Shown here piece after piece: positions 46,052 to 54,579 of a DNA stretch of 64,000 nucleotides; position 1 is the first letter of the stretch, and the number at the start of each line of letters is the position of its first letter. Where the stretch lies: NCBI GenBank assembly GCA_030760725.1, contig JASWHV010000012.1, positions 40,827,652 to 40,891,651 on the forward strand, given 5' to 3'. The stretch is from Neostapfia colusana (Eukaryota > Streptophyta > Magnoliopsida > Poales > Poaceae). The notes under the pieces were generated by a model. The model did not search any database and was not told the DNA's origin. It saw nothing but the letters and a program-made list of their open reading frames with translations. The translations under genes and the position numbers were made by a program.

Positions 46052-47119
46052 ATGACGCGTACTCTTGCCAACCCTGATGTTGGGGGTACTAGCCAAGGGG
46101 GAGAGACCTCCCAACAGCCTCCCGAGGACTCCTCGGGAGGACAGCAGCAGCAGCAGCAGCAACAGCAACAGCAAACACCGCCACTGCCAACGGTTACATT
46201 GGCCGACATCGTCGCGGCAATGGCGGGTTCACATCAGCAGCACACGGAGTTGCTGCAAACGCTTATCGCCAATACGTCTCACCCAGAGAGACGTCAAGAC
46301 CGTGAGGAGCATCAACAGAGCTCCTACTCTGACTTCCTGGTGACTCATCCCCCTGTATTCTCAAGGGCGGATGAACCTCTTGACGCGGACAACTGGCTCC
46401 GCACAATAGAGATGAAGTTCGGACTGCTCCAGATAAGTGAGCAGCACAAGACTCAGTTCGCGGTCCAGCAGCTCCAAGGATCCGCGAGCACGTGGTGGGC
46501 CAACTTCTGTGCTTCACAGCCCACCGATGAGTAATGACCTGGACGGAGTTCCGAATGGCCTTCAGGGCGTATCACACACCGCCAGGCTTGATGAAGAGGA
46601 AGACGCAGGAGTTTCTACACCTGCAGCAAGGGAGCCGGAACGCGCTGGAATACTCCAAGGCGTTCAATGATCTCGTGCTCTACTCGTCGTATCACGCAGA
46701 TACTGACGAGAAGCGGCGGGACCATTTTTACCAGGGGCTTAACCCGCTCCTGAAGGACAAGTTGGCGATGTTCAATCGCGGCAGCTTCAACGACATCATT
46801 GATGCTGCGATTGTTCAAGAGGACTCTAGCAAGGAGTTGGCGGCGGCAGAGCGAAAGCGAAGTGCGCCGCAAAGTAGCAGAGAAGGAGGCGGTCCTTCTT
46901 GGAAGTTTCGGATGGTGAATCGCCCACCATCAGGTCCACGCTGGCGGCCACCCCAGAGGTCGATGCCTTTCCGCAGTCGGCCGTACTCTTCACCGGCATT
47001 CAGGCCGGAACTGCCAGTACCACCTCTGCAACAACAGCAGCAGCGGGCGATGCCGCGTGCGTATGCACCTCAGCAACGCATGCCGGGCTTTCGTCCCCCG
47101 AGCACCACACCAGCAGCGG
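46052..47119 (+). pseudogene. Partial gag of the second C copy
   Basis: Gag beginning MTRTLANPDVGGTSQGG, one base after the TTTCAG acceptor. A CAG/CAA run (46142-46173) encodes a polyGln tract, longer than in the first copy and without its stop. The gag core follows, with a frameshift near 46525 (deletion in ACCGACCGAGTAATG), then continues to PPSTTPAA just before the zinc knuckle. At 47119/47120 it ends abruptly at the Cassandra junction, so the knuckle and all of pol are absent. Confidence 0.85.
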
Positions 47120-47127
47120 GTTAATAT

Positions 47128-47928
47128 TGTGGATATCCTAGCTCCCGGGTTAATAGGATTGATAGAGTATTCATACCACCAAGGTATACCTTTTTTTCCG
47201 GAAGCCCACCTGCAAAGAACTTCGGGGTTAAGCGTGCTTGGCCCGAAGGAATTCGGGGATGGGTGACCGACCGGGAAGTTTTCCTGGGTGCGCACGAGTG
47301 AGGACAAAGTGCGCAGAAAAGATGAGTGGTGGTATGTGGGGACAGTCTATGATCCTAGAGAACCATCAGAAATGGTATCAGAGCTGACCCTCGCAGTTTC
47401 ACGGGTGCGTACGGGTCAGTGACAAGGATACGGTAGCGTACGGGTCAGGGACGCAGGTACGTACGCATGATGCGTGGGTCCTCTGTATGGGACACGGTAT
47501 GGTACGTATGTTGCTAACCGGACGTACGGTATGCGTATGCCAGTACTGAACGTACGGACGTGGGTAAGAGGAGACGTTCCTATCTTGGCGTTGACCGACG
47601 AGGACGTCGGTCTTCTAAGGGGGGTGGATTGTGTGATATCCTAGCTCCCGGGTTAATAGAATTGATAGAGTACTCATACCAGCAAGGTATACCTTCTTTT
47701 CTGGAAGCCCACCTGCAAAGAACTCCGGGGTTAAGCGTGCTTGGCCTGGAGGAATTTGGGGATGGGTGACCGACCGGGAAGTTTTCCTGGGTGCTCACGA
47801 GTGAGGACAAAGTGCGCAGAAAAGATGAGTGGCGGAAGTTTTCCTGGGTGCTCACGAGTGAGGACAAAGTGCGCAGAAAAGACGAGTGGTGGTATGTGGG
47901 GACAGTCTATGATACTAGAGAATCATCA
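47128..47928 (+). mobile_element. Cassandra TRIM retrotransposon
   Basis: A miniature LTR element with no coding capacity. LTR 1 (47128-47368, about 241 bp) and LTR 2 (47632-47928, about 297 bp) flank a primer site (TGGTATCAGAGC, 47373-47384), about 230 bases of interior with repeated GCGTACGGGTCAG motifs, and a purine tract CTAAGGGGGGTGGA (about 47616-47628). Both LTRs contain 5S rRNA-derived sequence, the hallmark of Cassandra. LTR 2 has a 56-base tandem duplication (47778-47833 and 47834-47889), which accounts for its extra length. The flanks do not match: left is family C gag, right is family G polyprotein, and the adjoining five bases (AATAT and GAGAA) are not a target duplication. Confidence 0.9.
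47171..47290 (+). other. 5S rRNA-like sequence in Cassandra LTR 1
   Basis: Segments match plant 5S rRNA as I know it: CATACC near the start, AGAACTTCGGGGTTAAGCGTGCTTGG (A-box region) in the middle, and GGGGATGGGTGACC...CCGGGAAGTT (C-box region). Other parts have diverged, so it is not a usable 5S gene, but it retains the Pol III internal control layout. The matching region of LTR 2 is about 47675-47793. Confidence 0.8.
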
Positions 47929-48174
47929 GAGAAGAAGATGATCTTGAGTCAAGGACGACTCCGATTCAAGAGGGGGAGGATGATGAGGACATCACAACAA
48001 TGTATACTCACATTGATATACAAGAACCAATCACAAGAGCACGAGCACGGTTACTAAATCGGTGAACTCGTTCCTAACTTCCTACCCATGTGAGTTTGAG
48101 AATGGATTGCTATTTAATGATTTAATTGTTATTAGGAACCATTGACATGATCAACAAGTAAAGGGAGGAGGATT
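47929..48174 (+). pseudogene. 3' end of gypsy family G polyprotein, copy 2
   Basis: The C-terminal region of family G: acidic segment (GATGATGAGGACATCACAAC in DNA) followed by EPITRARARLLN. A 4-base loss relative to copy 1 (AAATCGGTG versus AAATCAGCAGGTG) breaks the frame at this point. The polypurine tract AAAGGGAGGAGGA (about 48160-48172) precedes the LTR. More upstream coding sequence is kept here than at 4186. Confidence 0.75.
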
Positions 48175-48839
48175 TGGGGATGTGGAGAACCAGATGGGAC
48201 GTCCACAAGTTGATGGAAACAGTCGCCAACTCGGACCCGAGTTCAACTCGGAAGCCAGGAGCAGTCCATCTTAAAACGGACGCCCAGGATGCATACGGAC
48301 TCTGTTTTTGACGTTCTACATATGCATGGAAAGATGAGAAGATAAAATTTCCAATGGTTCTGGTCCCACATTAAAATTCCCCAGGAGTCATTGGGAATTG
48401 TCGAAAAAATCGAATTCGGAGTTATGTCCGGTGTTGCACCACCGTATTGGGCTTTTGGGCCTTGTATCCCGTATGAGTCCATTAGGGACGCGTCTAAGAG
48501 TTTTATGGATGAACCCTAGCCTTTAAATACTGCAGCCGCCGGCCATATTCGGTGGGTTTTGCTTAGATTAAACACTTTCGCCGTTCTATGGTTTGTGAGA
48601 CCCCAATTTCGCAATTTCAGATTCCATCTTCATCGTTCTTGCTTGTGTTCTCGGTTGCACCTGCAGGGATAGACTTCTTGGCGAGGTCAAGCGTGTGAAG
48701 CATAGTTGATAACCAACGGAGCAGTTGTGTAGTGATTGCAGGGGTATTCGGGTCTGCTCGAGTGCCTCGGATCATCAACGTCGAGATCTCCACTTCAATC
48801 GACCTACCTTTCGGAAGATTGGGCCTAAACTACTCATCA
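48175..48839 (+). mobile_element. LTR of gypsy family G, copy 2
   Basis: A 665-bp LTR, TGGGGATG to CTCATCA, closely similar to 4377-5042. Directly after CTCATCA comes the interior of an E LTR (GACACGGTGAACC), so neither primer site nor target duplication follows. Confidence 0.8.
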
Positions 48840-51090
48840 GACACGGTGAACCACTTATCACCAGACCTAGAAACCCAGTTGTAGACGTTCATGCAAGCAC
48901 GTGGGATCAAGAACTAGGAAGAACCGTCGAGGAAACCTTCGGTTCTTCAAGTTTTTCGAATTTTCACCGAAATCAACCTAGGTCGCACGGTGAACCCCTA
49001 GTTGCCGACGTTTCTCGTGAGATCAGAGCCTTGGACGTTGCTCCCTAGTTCGTGGCGATACTGTAGGAGCTAACTGAAGCAAGGTTGGAGCATTACAGCG
49101 TCTTTGCGACGTCGCCGGAGATACCGCAGCCACTGTCGCCGTCGCACCTAGGGTTCCGGCCATCTTCGATCTGAGAAAAGACCGGCACCATGTTCCTCAC
49201 ACGAGAATATGTGGGGGCGGTGAAAATCAGCAAGTTCTGAGCACGGGAGCCCCCTCCCGGAGAGAGCTATGGCGAGCTCGGCGGCGCGGGAGCGCGGGTG
49301 GCGAGAGGTAGACGAAGCCGGGGCTGGCCCACGTGTCAGCGTCGGTAGCAGGGGAGTGGGATTTTCTGTTGCACCGGATCAGTTTGGGACTGTACGGGGA
49401 GAAATCTATAGCGCCGTGTACCGGCGCATCAGAAGGCGCCACGTCACCCCCGGACCCGCTGTCAGACTTTTAAACTTTTCCCAGTTTATTTCTAATACCC
49501 GATTTGATTCAAACTTTGGGAGGGCATAACTTGTGCTATGAAGCTCCAAATTTATTGATTCAAATTGGGTTGGATTAAGATCGAAAAACTCTATCCAAAT
49601 AAGCAACCCAATTTGTATGAAAATCATTAAATAATTCTGGAAAAATCTTTAAAGCTTTTCAGCAAAAGAATTTTAGAGGGAGTTTGGTTCATCCAAAAAT
49701 CCCCAAATTTGGCAGAATATTCTTTAGGATGCTCGGAAACTCCTGTAATAGTTTCAGCTAATTTGGAGTTGATTTAGTTAGGGTGATTCTGATTTCAAGT
49801 TTCTGTGTTCAAATGAATACAGAAACAATTTGAGAGAATTTCCAAAACTTGGAAATTTAGTTCTGGGCAGTCCTTAGCCCCAAAATTTCTAGGAAAATTC
49901 ATGCATGCTCCCTGAGCTATGTCTGAAATTGTTGTTCACTTTAAATCGCATGATAATGCAAATTTATTCAGAATTAATTCCTTTTTGCCTAAATGCTTAG
50001 GGAATTGTTTGGAGCGATCTACTCAGTGAAAAATTCTAAATTTTGGTCCAGATAATTTTCTTGTGACAAGGAACACACAGGAAAATTTCCAGCTTCATTG
50101 GAGCTCTGGATCAGTAAGGTTCTGTTCAACTTCATTAGGTGATCACCACCCAAGTGATGAACCCACTTATCACTTGATCATAGTACTTGAACCCAAACCC
50201 AAACCACTAGCACCAGTGTCATTTTAAATTCTTAAACAGAGTTCTAGTTTTAAACTTGTCTTTGGAACTTGTTAGCAAAAGCTTTATGATTAAACATATA
50301 TGCATATTCATAACCTGTAGTGACTAAACGTGGAAAAGTGGAGGAAAAGTGAAGCTTGGATCAAGGAGCAAGAAGGCAGTGATTAAGCTTCAAGACATCA
50401 GCAACTAACTTCACAATTATCTGACTTTAGTCACCTGCAAAACCAAGGCAAGCTCCGGTTTGCATTTAAGTTGTTTTATAAACTTTTTCATTTGTTCACT
50501 ACTATTGGTCAAAGTTTGTATGTGCATTAGGTCAAGGATGTTTTACACTCCACTTGCATAACCAAAAATTAACCTAGAGGTCAAGGGTAGAAAGGTGTCA
50601 TCGCTGTAGAATAAGGCCATGCTAAATAGGCTAGGACATCCGGTAGAAGACGAGTAGTTGGAATCTACTCGCGAGCTATAGTTCGGGATTACATAAGTGT
50701 GGTTGGAAAAGAGGCAAACTAAAGTTAACATTTCTGAAGATGAGACCGGGCAGGAGGATTAGGCAGCGACAAGATGAGGTCTTGGTCGAGTAGCTCTTCC
50801 TGTGTCAGTTAAGGACCGATGTGTGTGCCGCATCCAGGAGCAAGTATTGAGTTGTGTACTGGATGCTTACTGCTATATGTGACCCAGGAAACCGATGTAC
50901 CAGGTTAACTGGATTGTGGAGACATACCACATCGTCTCGTTAGACCTATGAGCCCGAGACGGCGCGACCGGTTCTACAGTCGAGTGTCCTGCGAAATGTT
51001 GCCACATACGACGTAATGAAGGACGCCAGATTTGGGTCTTCATAGGCGGGCGTATGTGTCGAGCTATCCAGGCAGTGTTTGATTCGAATC

Positions 51091-51105
51091 ACCGTCCCTC
51101 GCGGT
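51091..51105 (+). other. Conserved LTR hairpin 1 (element E)
   Basis: ACCGT-CCCTC-GCGGT, with one G-T pair. The 3' LTR copy (near 61550) is identical here. Confidence 0.5.
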
Positions 51106-51458
51106 TATTGAGTACCGCTTGCTCCCATGTTGTGACGTAGTAATCAACTTGTGTGGAAATAGTTTGCAAAGTTTTAATTGCTGCTATGATTATTGTAAAT
51201 TGCATGAAAACCCTGTTTGAATTAGAGATAGCGCAAACTAAAGTTTTTTCCACCTTCGGACAAGTAACATTGGAATGAAGCATTTCTTGTTTGATTGTGG
51301 AGTTCCAATGTTGCTGGGCGCAAGGTCACTACTATTATGGCTAAAATATGAAAGTTAAGGATGAACTTGTAGGCGAGTCTTTTCGCAACTTATATGTTTA
51401 GGTCTTAAGTTACTTTCATGTAGAGTTGCATGTCTTAGGAGAGACGGTTAAGTCTTGC

Positions 51459-51474
51459 TGAGCCTTTGTGCTCA
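51459..51474 (+). other. Conserved LTR hairpin 2 (element E)
   Basis: TGAGC-CTTTGT-GCTCA, 26 bases before TTTTGCAG. In the 3' LTR (about 61913) GCTGAG reads GTTGAG, which leaves the stem intact. Confidence 0.5.
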
Positions 51475-51854
51475 CTCTTGCTATATGAGTGGTTTTGCAG
51501 GTTAATATCGACGCATATAAAGAAGGTTGTCCGGTGAGACTCAGAGACTTCTGAGTCATGTTACACATGGAGGACCTAGCCGCTGCCATGTCTTCGTGTT
51601 GCTAGCGAGGTGAGTCCGCGGCCTGGACCTCTTCTCGGGTGCTCACTAGTTATTCAACGTGAGCTGTTTATAGACTTCCGCTGTAGCTATTTTATGTAAA
51701 TTATTTACAAAGAACAATTGTAAGCTTCCGCTTTTGATTTATGTAATACAGTGTTCCTTATATGTGTGCTGTTGGGTGCCGCATAACACGGCACCACCCA
51801 ATGCGATTCCTGGGCGAGGCGGCACGGCCCCGTGATCGGGACCGGGCCCTCTCA

Positions 51855-53598
51855 GCGTGGTATCAGAGCCGCATTGGTAATAGAGCACGGAGTAAGGATC
51901 GTATTACGACAAAAACTTAGGATACGGTGAGGAAAATGGTATTAGGCCACATAAGGACTATAGTAGTATAGTTACTTAAAGTGGCATGACTAGCATATGT
52001 GTTACAATTCTGAATTTTGATTATGTAATGACGCACCTACGCTCAGGTAAGAATGGTACGGAACGCCACCGAAAGCGGTTCAATTTCGGTTAGCTCCCCT
52101 GACGAGGAATGTGGTTCAGGGATAGGTCTCACAGCTTGGTGTGAGACGTTAATATGAAACTCTTGGCCTCTTCATGTTCCTGAGTTCATATGAAACGCTG
52201 ATCCCTAGCGTGCATTAGGCAAGCAAGTGGAGACCCCATCGTGTGGTCAGTAACGCGATAGTGTGTTCTTCTGGAATTCGCCTAGGAGGACATACGCAAC
52301 GCTTGCCATCGGCGTGCCCTGCAGGGCAGTAGGTGGTATCTGTTGGGGGGATAAATTTTCCAACCGTGACGACCCGTTCGCGCTCTACTCAGGTTCCCCG
52401 TCGTGTGGTGTTTAAACACGATCACATACCTTGAGACGAGACTTGACTCAAGGACGGCCCGTATGGAAATGATACGGGGCGTATGTTTTAGTATGTTATG
52501 GAACTGCCTGAAATGAAAACAACCTTTGAGTGCACCAATATTGAGTGTTCTTTTGCAGGTACTCGCCACGTACGTATCCTGTGTAGTACACGTGTGCGAA
52601 ATACCGTCTTAGTGCCACTGATAATACTTATATGCCGGTATAATCCGGTTAGAATTTTTCTTTGGTGAGTCAACGTAGTACCGACATGTTTCTTACGGTG
52701 CATCGACACCGTACTTCACTTAATAACCTCTTCCCTATGAAGAAATGATTCATGAGCTAACTTTCAACTAACAATGGAAGATTGAAACAAGTATTAGTTA
52801 CTGAACTCTTATTTTGAGCTAATATTCAAATGAGAGCATGACTAGGCTTCAAAGATTTCAAAAACAGAGTGCTCTGTTTCTGGAAGGAATTCTTGCTGGA
52901 CTTTAACAGAGCATAACTCTGAGTTGATATAACAAATTAAGGTGTATGATACAGTTCTGGAAATATTTTGAAGTGCTATACAACTTCTTTGTAGACCTCC
53001 AGAGCAAAATCACACGTTAAGGTTGTGAAAAGTCCAGTTGAAGGCAAACTGTTCAGAACCAGGACAGTAGCAAAAACCTCTCTGGACCTTTCTGTTTTTA
53101 AGCCATAATTTCCTGTAGAAAAATCCTTAAGGAGCTTATGATACACCGTTGGAAAGGTTATGAAATGTTCAACATTGTTGTAGTTCAGAGTTTGCTCAGA
53201 TTCTTATTGTATTTGCATATACAACTGTGATAAAGGTAGCCACATACAAAGGAGATGCTGGCAAATTTTATCCAGGAAGTCTGTCAACTTTGAGCAATCA
53301 TAACTTTTGATCCGGAGATGATCTAGAAGCATATGAGTACTCGTTGGATAGATACTAAAGTTTACTAAAACTTTGGTATGGAACTCAAGTCGAGAATCTG
53401 TAGTTAACTTGAGTAAATTTTTGTAGTTTGTGTGCACTGGTCAGGGTAGTCCAGCTGATTAGTTTAGCGTACTTAAGATTTGTTTAAACATGAATGTGGT
53501 TATGCTTTCATAAAGTTCATGACATGTTCATGTTTTACTTATCTTTACTCACTACTGAGATTGAATTTTGATTAACTCAAAATTTTGTTTCGTGCAGT
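51855..53598 (+). mobile_element. Primer site and leader of element E
   Basis: TGGTATCAGAGCCGC at 51858 is the Met-tRNA primer site; a donor-like ATTG|GTAATAG follows at about 51877. The rest is a 1.7-kb non-coding leader with CGTAGTACCGACATG (about 52674), the hairpin at 52694-52713 and degenerate repeat units (52920-53190). There is no orf0. The leader ends with the acceptor TTTTGTTTCGTGCAG at 53597, one base before the gag ATG. Confidence 0.75.
52694..52713 (+). other. Leader hairpin with CATCGA loop (element E)
   Basis: TACGGTG-CATCGA-CACCGTA is a perfect 7-bp stem. The loop is identical to that in A and C while the stem bases differ with pairing preserved. Confidence 0.7.
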
Positions 53599-54579
53599 AT
53601 GATACGCGCACATTCTCAGATGGAGATGGGAGGTTCAAGTCGAGGTGGGAATAACTCGACTTCATCACAAGATTCATCGCCAATCGGATTGGCGGAGATT
53701 ATGGCAAAGATGAATGAGACTCTCTAAACTATAGTTCATAAAGGAATAAATAGAGAAGCTCAACATCATATGCCAACCCCGAGCACTTATCTGGATTTCT
53801 TGGCGACACAACAGCCGGTATTCTCCGAAGCGGCTGACCATTGTGAAGCAAATCACTGGTTATGTGTCATTGAGTCCAAGTTTGGGTTTATCCAATGTGA
53901 TGAATTCCAGAAGACTCTATTTGCCGCTCAGCAGCTTCACGGCTTTGCTGGAGCATGGTGGGCAGAATACCTTGCTATCCAACCAGCAGGGCATCGTGTC
54001 ATATGGGCGGAGTTCCAGGATGCATTTCGTGCTCGTTTCGTTCCTGCGGGCGTAATGCGAACAAGTCTGGATGAATTCTGGAATATAAAGCAAGGGAAAA
54101 TGAGTGTTATTGAGTATGCGAAGGAATTCAATCGCTTAGCTCAATATGTCCCTGATTATGTGAAATCACCCTCCATGAGGGGTTATCATTTTTACCGAGG
54201 ACTGACTGCTAGGCTGCGATGTGAGTTGGCTCATGTTAGCCAAGAGAACTTTGATGAGTTTGTTAGCTGTGCTATCACTCAGGAATATTATTCCAACCTC
54301 TACCTTAAATAAAAGAGGGAGAGGGACTCATCACAGGATGAATGCAATCATCTGCCTCACAAGTATCGGTGGGTAATTCGTTCACCTTCCGGTCGAGAGG
54401 TTCCACAAGAGGTGCAGTCATTCATGGAGTATGACGACTCGTGTACTCCACAGAGGTTTTATTTACCTCCACCGCAGCAACAAACTATTTCTCGTGCACC
54501 TCAGTATCAACAAGGTGCACCAGAATGTTATTTCCCTCAAGAGGTTGAATATGATCCACTACAGGAATCCGGACAATAG
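53599..54579 (+). pseudogene. Gag of element E (two internal stops, no zinc knuckle)
   Basis: The frame begins MIRAHSQMEMGGSSRGG one base after the acceptor GTGCAG. TAA at 53725 falls early. The gag core follows (FSEAADHCEANHWLCVIESK, AQQLHGFAGAWWAEYL, FRARFVPAGVMR), then TAA at 54310. The same frame continues through a Gln/Pro-rich stretch (YLPPPQQQTISRAPQY) to TAG at 54577-54579. Unlike C and D, no CCHC knuckle can be found, so the RNA-binding motif has been lost. A perfect 9-bp inverted repeat begins at the G of the final TAG (54579-54601). Protease lies in the +1 frame. Confidence 0.85.

Larger units (their letters stand above)
48840..51854 (+). mobile_element. Truncated 5' LTR of element E
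   Basis: Corresponds to 59314-62308 of the 3' LTR. It holds the GC-rich segment (49060-49480), degenerate modules of about 300 bases (49500-50100), the AAGGCAAGCTCCGG donor-like site (about 50450), hairpin 1 (51091-51105), hairpin 2 (51459-51474) and the acceptor-like GTGGTTTTGCAG (51500). It ends CTCTCA at 51854. The promoter region is likely lost with the 5' truncation. Confidence 0.85.

Noticed and set aside
47171..47300. Functional 5S rRNA gene
   Set aside because: Only the control regions match 5S well; the rest has diverged and the sequence lies in both LTRs of a Cassandra element.
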